This document shows, piece after piece, positions 1 through 12,600 of a DNA stretch of 64,000 nt. Both the position numbers and the translations under genes were made by a program. This DNA comes from Heloderma charlesbogerti. Its lineage: Eukaryota; Chordata; Lepidosauria; Squamata; Helodermatidae. The notes below the pieces were generated by a model. The model had not been told where the DNA came from, ran no database searches, and saw only the letters and a program-made list of their open reading frames with translations. The first letter of the stretch is position 1. Each line of letters begins with the position of its first letter. Location: assembly GCA_026122225.1 (NCBI GenBank), contig JANEZZ010000985.1, positions 1-64,000 on the forward strand. Reading direction: 5' to 3'.

Positions 1-880
1 AGAGTATACACTACCTAAAAACCCACTTTCACAGGTCATACGGCACTTGAAACCCCCATAATTTGGAATTGGGTGGGTAGAGTAGAACTGAATGTCATCA
101 ACCCCATAGGTGCTGCTCAGAGAATGAGAGAAGCTTGTTCCCTGCCTGTGTCCATGCTCCCCCGCTCAGCAAGTTCACTGAAAGTGCTGAATTAAGCCTC
201 TGTAGTTTATCCCATATCTTATCCACCATTGGTATATTGTGAAAGATTAAATGATACTGCACTATTCTGAATGGGAAAAACAGGCTACGTACTGTGAATA
301 GAGGCAAAGCAGCTACTGCACTAGGCTACATATTGTGAATGGAAAAACACCACTACTGTGATATAGTGAAAGATGAAACAGTGAGAAGTAGTGCTAAGCA
401 GGAAAGAAAGCCTGTGTCCAAAAGCCCCTACTGTGAATGGGGAAAAAGAGGGAAGGGGGGAAAGGGCAGCCCCACCACTTGACCATGTCGCTGCCAGGTC
501 ACAGACAAGTCACAGAGGCATGCCCAGGATTTAATGTGGGGCAATGGGGCACACTACAGGGAAACCACACAGGAACCCTGTTTAAGGGAAAAGACGCACT
601 AAAATGACTTTCCGAAAATGCGCCTTTTCCAGAGGGAACCTTTGGGGTTGCTATGGATTGGCGACAGTGCCGTCTGTCATGAATGACCCTGGTGTACTCT
701 CGCTCTGCACTAAATCAGCTGCATAGATTGGGCCCAAATGTCACATTTCATCACTGCAGGGTTTCAACATCAGAGGAGGTCAGGAGGGGAACGGTGGTGG
801 ATTTAGTGTTCTGAGGTGTTAAAACACCATCATTCCAGGTTACAGGCAGGGAAGCCACCGTTTAGTATCATAAGCTTCCA

Positions 881-1265
881 GTCCGCACTGCACTGGCTTC
901 TGGTCCAGCACAATTCAAACTGCTGGCTTTCACAGCTAAGGACTGGCGTATCTCAAGGACCTCCTACCTGAACCTACCTGGATGTGGAGATCTTCCTCAG
1001 ATCTTCTTGTGCAGGTTCTCCTGCCATTGGAGATGAGGCAGGTGGTGACCTGAGAAAGGGCCTCACCACCAAAAATGCTCTGTCTTTGGCATGCCCTCCC
1101 TGGGGTGGCTCACCTGGTGCCAACTTGAGCCTTTTGGCAAAACATGAAGACTTTTTATTTCCTGGGGCTTTTTAGATGCTGGTTTTAATACAGTTGTAAT
1201 TTTGTCTGGCTCTGGTTTTACTTTGTTGTACCTGTGGCTTTATTGCACATTTTTAACATTAATCC
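881..1265 (+). mobile_element. L2-type LINE 3' end, left copy
   Basis: Mirror of 63461-63845, reading sense on the plus strand. Confidence 0.55.
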
Positions 1266-2026
1266 AAGAAAAGGAGTTTTCTTCAATCACGCCAGTGTTC
1301 AGTAGTAAAGCTGAACCTTCCACAATCAAAAGGGAAAAACCTTCCACAATCAACATGTCCATGGCAGGTTCTTACCATTGGTAAATGTTTTGATTATGAA
1401 TACAGCATTCTCAGTACCAGAGCTCCATGTCTGCCTCACTCACTGAAACAAGGTTTTGAAATAGATCCCAAGAAGCTGCCAGTATCCAGTTCTAAAATTA
1501 ACACATAATACCAACACTTGCACTTAACTCCTTAAAGGCAAACCTGTGTTTCCACGCTATCAACTTCACTTTGTTTGCAACTTCATTGCGATGTTTCCCC
1601 AGCTGCATCTTCTCCTTTTCCTGTTTCCACAATGCTTAAAGTCCCAGCTTATCATCACTGTAGCCTGGGGCTCTGTGCTGTTTCCACTGAGCTCTAATCC
1701 AATTATTTTCTTGATGGCTGGCTGGCGTCTGGGTTGGGTCTGATTCCTTCATCTGTGTTCCCGCCTCCTCCTCTTGCCGATTCCCCCTCCCTTGTCCTCT
1801 GCTCCAGTTAGTGGCTTCCTCTCCCCACCGCCGCTGTTGTGCTCTTCCCCCTTCTTCTGGCTTCCCAACGACCCTGCAAGGTGGGCTAGAAGAAGAAGTA
1901 GCGGCTGGCTGGATTCCCAATCGAAGGCACTTTTAATACCCATTGAAATCCTAACTGTCAAGGCTTTCTCCTGCGTGGCAGAGAAGGGAGACCCCAGGTA
2001 AATGCACTGAAGAGGATGCACTCCTT

Positions 2027-2084
2027 TGCATGCCTACTCAGAAGCAAGCCACACAGATTTCAATGGCACTTACTCCCAGGAAAG
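2027..2084. repeat. GGAGTAAGTGCCATTG repeat, left copy
   Basis: Mirror of 62642-62699. Confidence 0.5.
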
Positions 2085-2215
2085 GAAAGCTGTACAGCCA
2101 ATGAGTTTACTCAGCAGTAACACCCCCTAGGGCATGCCCACACAAAGTGGGACAAAGCACTAAAGGGGAACACAGGGAGGAAATGGCAAACAGAGCCAGT
2201 GGATGATATACTAGT

Positions 2216-2237
2216 TGTGCATCTCTTCATCTCTGCC
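2216..2237 (+). repeat. 22-bp direct repeat, unit 2 (left arm)
   Basis: TGTGCATCTCTTCATCTCTG plus CC; exact second copy at 2553-2574. Confidence 0.8.
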
Positions 2238-2552
2238 TCCCCCCCCTTCTGCTCCACTCCAGCCCTTTTGTTTTTTCCCCTTTAAAGTGAGTTTTAAAGT
2301 GCACTTTCACTTTAATGAAGGAGCAGAAAAGCTGTGTGCAGTATCTCCTCCCTTTTTAAACCCTTTCTTTCCCTAAATCTGGATGCAACTTAATGACTCT
2401 CAATGACTCTCCATCTCTCTCTGTGACTTAAGGACTTAAGGACGTGAAGCCGTCTTTGCGGCTCTCCTGATTTCCCTGCCACCACCTGGCCTGGGAACTT
2501 CATAGGGATACCCAGGGTGGGCAGACACTGCGCTTGTATGCCGGGGTGCTCA

Positions 2553-2574
2553 TGTGCATCTCTTCATCTCTGCC
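2553..2574 (+). repeat. 22-bp direct repeat, unit 1 (left arm)
   Basis: Exact copy of 2216-2237. Confidence 0.8.
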
Positions 2575-3520
2575 CGACTGGTCCGCCCAGTGTCCTCTCC
2601 CCCTCTCCTTCACATGCAGCTGCTTCTGGTGAGGACAGGGGCAGGTGAGCAACACACCCACAAAGGCCAGCTACACGCCCTAGGGACAGGACTATGATAC
2701 TGGACCCAGTGCACTTGTGGAAACAGCTCAGTAATGGAGCTGAAGTAAGCTGGAAAAGTTGGACTATAACCAGTCTCAGAAGAAGCGGTTTTTCTGCGCT
2801 AAAATGCGGGGCTGGGGCTGAATGGCCACGATGTCATGGAAACGCAGCGACCTCACTGTGCAGCCAGGTTGGAGTAAATTGCTGGTGGACACACAGCCCT
2901 AGAAGCCACTCTCAGCTCACACAGTTAAAACCCTTGGTACACAAACCGAAGTGCCTGTACCATTTCCTCTTTAGCATTCATACTAGGTTTAAGTTTCTCA
3001 ACAGACATGGCCTCCCTAATCTTTCTCCTGTGTAAATGGAATTCATTTGCCAAAATAAACACATTGACTTTAATTATTTTGCCCACATGTTCTTCTCTTG
3101 CAATCAGCACCGGCACCCATGGTTTATTTCAACTACCATTCTGCTTAATATGTGCTAGATGCTCTTTTACCTCATAGATGAGCACTTTGTTCGTGAGCTG
3201 GTCTGGGAAAAGCGGGATAGAAGTGTATTCAGCAAATAAATACAATCTTTCTGCCAGGATCAATCTTGTATTCCCCCACCCCCCACTCTTTCCCCAGGGT
3301 CTGGTCTGTCATTTACTGACTGAAATATTTCCTGCATCACACCTCTATGGGGCTAGGGAGACTGGGGCCCACCAGTCTCCCTGCCCCCTTATTTGGTTCA
3401 ACAGAGTGTTTTTGTGTTTTGGAGCTCAGGCCCCACCTCTGCCTAGTACTTAGGTTCTTGGGCAAGTTACTTTTCTTTTAATCTGACTAGTTTGCCTTCT
3501 GGGACATGAGTGTTTGTGAC

Positions 3521-3660
3521 TGGCCATGCTCACCATGGCAGTCTTTTTATGCATGGCAAACCCCCCACCCTCATGGAAGCCATTTTGTGAGCCTGTCCAT
3601 GACACCTCCTCAACATTCCAAATGTGCCCACTGGCCCCCTAAAGTTGGGGATCCCGGCTC
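3521..3660 (-). mobile_element. Interspersed repeat fragment, left copy
   Basis: Mirror of 61066-61205. Confidence 0.4.
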
Positions 3661-3768
3661 TAAGTCCTTCTAATGGCTTTTTCTTGTGACATGTAGGCCT
3701 ATAATGTTCAAAATCCATCTACTAATGCCAAAATCGAAATAAGGTTTCAGAAAACATCCTATACACCA

Positions 3769-3893
3769 GGGGCTGGCAATATGGTGTCCTCCAGATGTCT
3801 TGGACTATAACTCCCATAACCCCTATGCTGGGTAGGTTTGATGGTAGTAGTAGTAGTCCAAAACATCTGGAGGACACCAGGTTGCCTACCCCC
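3769..3893. mobile_element. Palindromic MITE, left copy
   Basis: Mirror of 60833-60957; contains a (TAG)n run in its loop side. Confidence 0.75.
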
Positions 3894-4020
3894 TCTGTAC
3901 TATAATCTGGTGAAGCCCCACAGTACATAGTGCTGAGATTCCCCTCCTGTTCATGAAATTCCCACTAAACTTCACCAAAATGCCAAGTCCTCCATTCCTA
4001 GCGCATCCAGTTATGAGTGA

Positions 4021-4130
4021 TGGTTTATTTGAAGACTTTTACCCAGCTCCTCAGACACAAAAGGCTCTCAGAGCAGCTTACCAAGTTCAGTAATAAGAGT
4101 CCCTGCCCCCTCAGGCTTCCAATCTAAAAG
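4021..4130 (-). mobile_element. LINE 3' tail fragment, left copy
   Basis: Mirror of 60596-60705. Confidence 0.5.
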
Positions 4131-4457
4131 ATACGACACAAAAAGAAAAGGGACGGGGAGGGAGGAGGGGAGAAGAAACAAACGTAGACGCTAGCTCGTG
4201 ATTCCAAAAGCCGTCTAACTACCACCTCCAGTGGGAAAGCATCCGAGAAGAGGAGGAGCCAAAGACTGCTGGTCTCTCAGCAGCATCAGGGGTGGGAACC
4301 CGCTTCCCTTCACTCCATCTGCTACAGCCTGATGGGGCAGCTGCTGCCAGAGGTGACAGCTGATAGGGGGCAGTGTGTGGCGGAGGTGGCTTTGCAGCAG
4401 AGCGGATTGTGTCCCTGCTCCCCTCCCCTCCCTCTGCTCTTGTAGGAGCAGTACACC

Positions 4458-4582
4458 AGCCTTCCCCACCTGGCACCCTCCAGATGTGTTAGACTACAAT
4501 GCCTACTATCCCCAGCCAATGGCCATGCTGACTGGGGATGGTGAGGGTTGCAGTTCAACACATCACAGGTTAGGGAGGGCTG
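4458..4582. mobile_element. Palindromic MITE, left copy
   Basis: Mirror of 60144-60268. Confidence 0.65.
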
Positions 4583-4986
4583 TGCTATGCCCAGCAGTGT
4601 AAAACACATGAAGATGCTTTAGTTCCTCTCTCCTCCACATTCCACTGTTGGAGGTGCGTTGGGTGGGAATGTGGGGCTGGAATGCCTTTGCAGTGAGTGC
4701 AGCCAGGCTCTAGCACTGCCTGCACAGGGAAGCTCATCTAGCCCCCTTACTAGTGGCCTTCCACAGAATGGCAAAGACTTTCCAGTTCTGGCAGGCGTTT
4801 GGCTCCATTGCTGCTTTGTGTTCACCACCAGTTTCTTAAGCTGGCTATTTTCTCCTGGTTTTTTTTTTTTTTAGCCTTGATATCTATTTTGTTGTACTTT
4901 TTAAAAATGGTTGTGTGTTGCCTTGCGCACAATATGGAGAACAGTCAGGTTTTATTCAGTGTTTATAATAAACACTTAACTGGAAA

Positions 4987-5103
4987 GCAGCTCTCCAGAC
5001 CATGGCGCAGAAGTCTTTCACAGCTCTCCTACCCATTCCTTTTAACTGGAGATGTTGGGGAATGAACCTGGAGCCTTTTGCATGCAAAGCATGTGCTCTG
5101 TCC
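4987..5103 (-). mobile_element. tRNA-Ala-like SINE, degraded, left copy
   Basis: Mirror of 59623-59739. Confidence 0.55.
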
Positions 5104-6548
5104 TTCTCATGTGCGTATAAAGACCTCTAAGGTTGTTTTGTATCCCCCTCGTTTTTGTTCTCATCTTCCCCAATCTGACAAACTGTGTATTGAAACTCAA
5201 GACTAAAGTCTTACCTTTTCTTCATAGGTTTTCTGAAATAAAATATTTTTCCAGACCTAGAGGGTGTCACTGATTTTGACATAAGTATATATGTAATGTA
5301 TAAAGGTTAGATGTAGATTACATAAACCTGTTTAATTAAGAAGAAAAAAAGAGTATCTAGGTTTGATTGCTAGTTTATACCAACTGCAGCAGGCAGCAGG
5401 AAGACGACGGCTGTTGAGCAGCATCTGCTGGTGAATACTATGCATAGTTACTTTGACAAGAAGTTTGGCAACAGAATGAGAAATTATAGCAAATCCTCAA
5501 ACCACTTTGAAAACATTTTTGCAGTATTATAAGACAATCCAGCACCTCCATGTTAGATACGAACTGAGGATTGACTATTGAAGGCTCACATTTACATCTC
5601 GATGTTATGAATTGTCCTGCTGAGACACCAGCTCAGCAAGATGTCAGTGCTGACACACGACACACCCCTTTATCTGCTGTTACCATTGGCACTGCTAGGC
5701 TGGCATTTACTCTCCCCACCTCAAGCCCTGGTCTGAGGAGGGATGGGTACTGCATGGTTGAGAAGACCCCCACACCGGAGGCCCTAAACCTATACAGAGT
5801 AGCTTATGGGGAACTGGTGGCAGAAACACAATTCTGTGGTTAAGTCGAGAGATGGCCGCTCTTGTCAGAACTCGTAAGAGAATGTATAAAAGGTGGCAAT
5901 CCAGCTCCCTCAGGTGAGATGGTTCATGACAAGGCCTCTCAATTTACTGAAGGGATATAGCAGGCGGGAAGGAGAGTGTTGCAGGAATCGAGTTAAAAGA
6001 TGCTCACACCACAAATATGGCATTTGGCAGAACACACAGAGCAGAAAGAGTAAACCAATGAAATGTTGTTGGAGGTGGGGGGAGTCAGAACAGGGGGGAG
6101 CCAGGAACAATGCAACATTTGTGAGTGATCGTTAACAAAAAGCTGGTCAGGAAACACAATAAAACATGCCTATTGCTAGGCTGTCATCTACAAACAGCCA
6201 TCTTTTAAAAAATCTATACCAAATATCTTCAGTTCTGCATTCCATTTCCAATTCAGATTCCCAGGAAAACATGCATCTGGGAAGAGAGAAGGCCTAATCT
6301 GGAAATCTTATTTTACAGGAACAGTTTACTCTTATTCCATTAAAAAATAGCTGACTCACTCTTCATGTACTGATTATTTTCCTTGTGTTTCCTACCCTAC
6401 ACGCAAAAGAGAAAATTAAGCACATCCACTCCCCCTTTTATGGCTCCAATGACAGTTGTGGGGCTCAGGTGTTTCTTTCCTGTGCAGTCTAATGGAAGGC
6501 TCTGTGATTATCTTACAAACACTAGCCAGTGACCTGAAGCAGGCCCTA

Positions 6549-6690
6549 TTAACGTGTTTCTGCACCGTCCGTCTGCATGATACCGCTCTCTGCCATCTGG
6601 CTTAATTCATCACACTTTGCCACATCTGTAGCCACATCCTGAATCAAGAGCCAAATTTCCCCAAGCAGCGGTACACCTTCAACTTTTAAC
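6549..6690 (-). other. Distal candidate exon or conserved element, left copy
   Basis: Mirror of 58036-58177. Confidence 0.25.
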
Positions 6691-7726
6691 CTATATAAAA
6701 TAATTCAGCTGAGTTCACATGGCTAACTATACCGCAAACAATAGCCTCTCCTCTTTCATTCTGTAAGATAAAAACTACTATTTCCCATGGAAAACTCTAA
6801 TTTGCTTCTCATTTCTTGAAGGCCTACAGTAAAAAAAAAGAAAAAAGAGGAATGCCTGATACGGCAGTCAGCAGAACAATCTGTGATGTTCCCAACTTGC
6901 AGCGTTGATTTCTAGTTTAGTGAGATGTGACTTACTAGAAATGCACCATACAACATTTGAACATTTTCAAAGCGCCTTTTTAATACAGTAACCTTTACAT
7001 TGCCACTCTGTGGATTTATGAATTGAGGCAACTGACTGAAGAGATCTATTTGCACAAAACTCCTGGGCCTAGCCTCCTACAAGGGGACTTACACCAGACC
7101 AGTGGGATTTTGCCCTTTCTTTGATCAGCAGACCCCCTTACCGTTATCACAAGCTGCTTTTAAAACTTCCCTTAAATTAGATGTAATTGATCATGCAGCA
7201 TGGGAAACTGCTGCCGGAGAAAAACAAGATTAAAGCAGAGAATTCGTTTTACTGTTTGTTGGGACCAGCCACTGGCTAGGGCAAATCTACACAGGAAAAA
7301 TCCCTGCGGAAAACTGACCTACGTCCTGTTTTATCACTGCAGCTTTGTTATTAATTGTTACCTCAAGGGCTGCTTTAGAACCAACATTCTACCTATCTGC
7401 TGATACTTCTTACAGCTTACTTATGAGGATGCCATGTAGAAATGTCAAAAAACACTTGCAGGACTGAATTAGATGGGTGTTCTTGACTTGTCTGTTGAAA
7501 GGGCAAGTAGTCATCCTGCTCCAATAAATAAGATCCACATTTAGAAGCCGACAGACACACACACTCCCTCACTCTATGCACATCCACATCACAGTGTTCA
7601 TCTGGTCCCAAGTGAACTGACTGGATGGCGATGGGCATCCTCATCCAAGTGCACAACTAGTTAGCTAGTGCACAATTTCAGCAGGATTTAGGTTAGGAAT
7701 CACAACGCAGAAGACTGATTTCCAAA

Positions 7727-7800
7727 GGAGTAGCCCTGTCAGTCTATGGCAGCAAAACCAACACAGAATCTTCTGGCACAGAACAGCATCTCCTGTGTCT
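7727..7800 (+). mobile_element. Interspersed repeat fragment, left copy
   Basis: Mirror of 56926-56999. Confidence 0.35.
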
Positions 7801-7951
7801 CCAGGTCATATGTAAAGAGATTTACACCAAAGGATATATAGCACTAAGAATTTGTCACAGTGGTAGTGTCTTGGAGACAGTGTACCATGTAAGGAGGGAA
7901 GGCACCAGAACGACATGAGGCAGCAGCATTGTTTCACCAACGTTTCACACT

Positions 7952-8180
7952 GAGAGCCAGTGTAGTATAGCGGTTGGTGTTGGACTGGGAAGACCCAGGT
8001 TCAAGTCACCACTTGGCCATGAATTGGCTTTCGGCCAGTCACTGATTCTCAGCCTCACCTACCTCAAAGGGTTGTTGTGAGGATAAAATTGTGAGGGGGA
8101 GGATCATATATGCCACCTTGGGCTCCTTGGAGGAAAAGGCGGCTATAAATGTAACAATTAATCAAAAATAAAATAAAAAA
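7952..8180 (+). mobile_element. tRNA-derived SINE, left copy
   Basis: Mirror of 56546-56774. The B box GGTTCAAGTC is at about 7998-8007, and the A-rich tail ends near 8180. Confidence 0.8.
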
Positions 8181-8460
8181 CGTTTCTACAGAAAAGTTCT
8201 GATAAGAGCACACACAGTTCAAAGAATCAAGAACATTAGCACTGATCTTACTTCCCAAATGATGGCGTCTGACAACTAGGTTTAGGCAGGATTTGGCAAC
8301 ATTCTCATCTCCAGCACATTCTATGCGTTTTTTGCATGTATGTGTTTCTCTCATCATTTTTGCGCTTAAGTACCACGTGATTGAGGAAGGCAACACGCTC
8401 AATTCCATTTGTACAGTTGATCCAAACACTAAAATATTATAGCAACACCAATAATTACTA

Positions 8461-9673
8461 AATATTTAGCCAAATGTTTTTATTTGTCATGTTATGCATT
8501 CATATAAGTATTTTTTTTAATAAATCAGCAGAAATCTATGAGGGTTACACATACAGCAGCTGATGCTTCTTAGTAAATCACCAGAAAGTTAGCAATCCTT
8601 GTTTGCTCCCAAAAGTATAATAACTTTAAAATTAGGTAATTGTTACATTTAGGAGTGCAATCTTATTCTTGTTTTCTCAAATGTAGTACAATTTATATGC
8701 TAGTAGGTATGCATAGGATTGTGGAATTAGGCTGCAATCTTATATACACTTTCTGGGAGTAAGCCCCATGAAATAGTGGGATTTGTATCTGACTAAACAA
8801 GCATAGTTAAGCGTTTGTTTGGAAAGATTTTGCAGCCGGTTGTGCAATCTGATAAAGTACTCTGTTTTTAGTTAGTAAAGTATTAAAACTGAAGGAAGGC
8901 CTCACTCTAAAGAATGTGATATATCATGTTACAAGTGAGTTTGAAGTTGGCAGGTTCTCATTAAACAAACCCACCTCTATTTTATTTTTTAAATCCCCAG
9001 TTTCCACACTATGGGTGACATGTCATGTAGCTGAAGACCAGGGAAACTGGAAGACATCTTTTAACCAAGTTAATTCCTGGTATAAATTTTCAAGTGACAG
9101 TTATGCTCACATGAATACTGCAGTGGTAAAGGCAACCATGATCCATTTTAATTAAAAAGCTTATCATTATCACAAAACTAGAAAGTGCACGTATAAAAGC
9201 ATTTTCAGAAAAAGGAAGTGGTTACTTAAACTGGTTTACATATTTTATACAATAAATGCTTCAAAGGGAACATTAAATGGTGTATAGTTAACATATCAAA
9301 AAGGCATCAATTCTTTAAAACAGTAACAATATATGTTCACTGAATACTTCTGAACTACAGTATTTGTAACTCGAATGAAAGCTGTTTTACGGCACAGTGA
9401 TCCTTGGTACAGCACTTGAAGGGCATGCAACATGGCCACAAGTACATAGTTTTTAAGTGCGTAACAACAGCTGCTTAAAAGAAATGTCCATTTAAATATA
9501 TTAATGCAACAGCTACCTACAGTACAGTATGCAATACTGATTATACAGTTTAATATACTTTTTGTTTGTTAAGGAGTGGTCAGTTTTCAAATTATCTTGC
9601 ATTAAGAAAAAAAGGGGGGAATCCAAGTTTCCTCATGAAGAATTGTGAACAGTTTCTTCTTACATCTTCAGTT
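8461..9673 (-). other. SEPTIN10: SEPTIN10 3'UTR, left copy (end inferred)
   Basis: Mirror of 55053-56265. The distal AATAAA lies at 8479-8484 on the minus strand. Confidence 0.55.
8728..8812. repeat. GGGAGTAAGCCCCAT repeat, left copy
   Basis: Mirror of 55914-55998. Confidence 0.5.
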
Positions 9674-9689
9674 TCACATAAAGCCGGAG
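9674..9689 (-). CDS. SEPTIN10: SEPTIN10 terminal coding exon, left copy
   Basis: Encodes NSGFM and the stop. Identical to 55037-55052. Confidence 0.88.
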
Positions 9690-12600
9690 CTGAAACAGAA
9701 AAAGTTACATTAGTTTTGCCTTTCCCTACAGAAAGCAAATGTCATTTACAATATTAAGGTTTCCATCTTCAAGAAATCCATGCTTACTTTGATAAATACC
9801 AAATGAATAAAGGCCTGAACTGACTCAAATGTAGAGAAATATTAAATGGCACAGACTTTCCTAGACTGCACCTCTTCAGACTACAAGTGAGGGTCCATAT
9901 GTTTAATGCTCCCTTCATACAGAGTTCAACTGCACAAGGAAAAGAAGCATGTCAGGTAGAAAGGGTTTAGTTTAGCATTTTCCCTGATGTGCTAACTTTC
10001 CAGATAAAGGGAGTATATGCCCCACCTGAAGTCTAAAGTGGTATATTCCAGAAAGGGCTGTATCATGTGCACTTCTATACAATTTAATCAATTCTAATAA
10101 ATAACTCCCTCCATTTTCCCACTCAAATCTGAATAAGTCTTTAATCTGACATTCTTAGGGAGCAATCCTATGGCTGCTAGACAGTGGCTGGACGGCCATA
10201 GGATATGCTGTTTTCCGGGAACCGACCTCAGAGCCTGTGCTCCGAGGTCGGTTCCTGGAGAACTGACCTCCCCTCTCTTCTGCACTGCCTCCAAGGCAGC
10301 GCAGAACAGCCCCGTCCTCCGCACTCGCAAAAGGAGCGCAGGGGGGCCAGAAAGGGGCATGGCTGGAGGTGTTCTGGGGCAGGGAGATCATAGCTGCCTG
10401 TACAACACATTCTATGCAGCTACGATCTCCCCGCCCCAGAACACCTCCAGCCACGCCCCTTTCTGCCCCCCCCTGCGCTCCTCTTGCACATCCTATGTGT
10501 CGTACCGCAGCCTCCTCCCCTGCTCCTCAGAATATGTCTCATTGTGTTCACTGGGTCAGTGGGCACAGGACTGCAGCCTACATGTCGCTCATAGTAATGA
10601 CACGTTTTGTTAGGTCCAAGGCCGGGTGTCATTTGACATTTCATAATCCAGGTCTTTTCCCATTTTATCTGGCAAGAAGTTTCAAAATCCATCAGTTTGA
10701 GATAAAAATGACACATTTTTGTGGCTGCTTGAACCAAAAGATCTTAAAAGCAAAATCTCTGTCTAATTTGGCCAAACGTCAAGATAAACATAATGAAACA
10801 GAACACCTGAAATTACTGAAAAAAGGGGAGATTTGGTATCCTGTATTTTATCCACATATCCTGAAATTATACAATTGGTCATGAACATATTTTGTTTCCA
10901 TCTAAGCATAATGCCCAACACCTCTGGATCTATAAGTTCTTAATTATATAAAATATAAATGTAAAGTTGATTGATGTAACTTTTAAAAAAAATTATGATT
11001 AAACCAGACTTGCAAACAGCTGCTCCCCTAGTTGCCCATAGCAAGTAAGAGTCTATCCAGGTAACCAGACAGGGAAGCTTTACAAGCCTTTCCATCTGTT
11101 AGTCATTTGTTAGTAACAAATGACTAACATTGGCACACAGGCTGGTGGTCTATTAGAAATAGGACCTGGCCGCTACTTATTTATATTAGTATGTCCATAA
11201 CATTATACAAATAAATGTATAAATATGTCTATTAATATTAATAATATTGTATTATTTATATTAATAAATTAATATATTTCTATTAATATTGTTTCATTGA
11301 ACTTAAGCCAGCAAGTTCAGTGCCATCCAGACACTGATCAGACCCAAACCTGCTTCACTTCGGCAAGATGGCTGCGTCATGTGCCTCCAGAACATGGCCT
11401 GGTAACTGAATGGTCATTAGTACTTTTTGGGGACACATTTGCAAGGCTGAATTAAACAATTTACTACTGAGAAGATACCATTTCTAATGGTTTACCGTGC
11501 AAACCTACATCCCACCTGCCCCCAAGGTTGATGACTGAAGGGAGTTAGCATGTCACATCAATACCCCGCCGCCAGTGGTGGTAGGGTTCTGGGTCGGAGC
11601 CAGCATTGTAACTGCTGGATCCAAAGCTGCTCCATTATTCCCTCACCTATCCCAGTCAGGACGTAGAGTAGGAAAAGTAACTCTGTTGGAGTAATGGGAG
11701 GGAAAACTTTAAAAACTCCACTATGCCAGGGAAGAACTGGAAAAAACCCACTGTCCCCCACTTTCTGCCCTGCCCAGCATGACTCACTGTTCCCCCCCAC
11801 CCCGCCGCCCCATCCCCTGCAATCCCACTCAGGATTGCTCTGCCCCATGACTTCATCAGACTTTTAAGACAGATTTTTAGTGTTAAAAATTTTAATGCGC
11901 AATTATGCCTTATAGTACTTGCACAGAGTGAAATAGCTGCCACACCCCATTTCACAATACACATTTTAGGTTATTTATAATTTTGTAATATCTTCTGTCA
12001 TGCCTAGAAAACTACAAAGGCTATTGTGAGTTTCGGTAATCCTAAACACCCTGCAAGAATGAAAGACACTATGAACATATGAGTTTGTTTTCTATGACTT
12101 TCTATAGAAACTAACATACCCTAACCACATAACATTTGTTAATTGCTTCCAAATACTATTGCTGGCAATCCCTGTGAGTCATTCTGTCCCTTTCTAACTT
12201 TTCTCTCTCTCTCTCTTCCTGTATATTCACAACTTCCTGATCTCTGACATCAAAGCACAGGAGCTCAAGCCGGAAACCTGGATCCCTTTGGGAAAGAAAT
12301 AAAAAGAAGAGTTCTCATCAATGTACCTGATAATATCAGCAAGTTTGTCTTCAAATAATTTAAAACAAAATGATTAGCATTTATACTTGTAACCTGAATA
12401 ATACATACGGCTTAAAAGATCTGTCTGAATTGAACAGTTTACCCTATCCAAATCCTAAACGCTTCTGGAATCAACTACTTACTTTTTCCGATCCTTATCT
12501 TTTTTTAAACCCACAGTGGGTGTGGGGGGCAGCCCCCTCCCTTGGAGTATGTCTGAGGCAGCCTTCCTTTTGTTGAATGCAATAATTTCATCTTCAATAA

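Larger units (their letters stand above)
1..8460. other. Downstream flank, left arm
   Basis: Bases 1-725 are seen only here and show no gene or clear repeat. The remainder mirrors the right flank, with repeat remains listed separately and no recognised gene. Confidence 0.6.
9690..12482 (-). other. SEPTIN10 intron (2.8 kb), left copy
   Basis: Contains the candidate alternative last exon, AT-rich tract, 31-bp palindrome and GC-rich foldback element. Confidence 0.75.

Noticed and set aside
2664..2903. Hairpin transposon with CCAGCTACACGCCCTAG ends
   Set aside because: The two similar ends are in direct rather than inverted orientation, so no terminal inverted repeat is supported.
7952..8180. 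Functional tRNA gene
   Set aside because: A and B box-like sequences are present, but no tRNA cloverleaf closes; it is a SINE head. The same holds at 19444-19620 and 29850-29990.
10170..10884. Overlapping open frames of 99-171 codons
   Set aside because: They lie in a GC-rich foldback element, where both strands stay open because of composition and symmetry.
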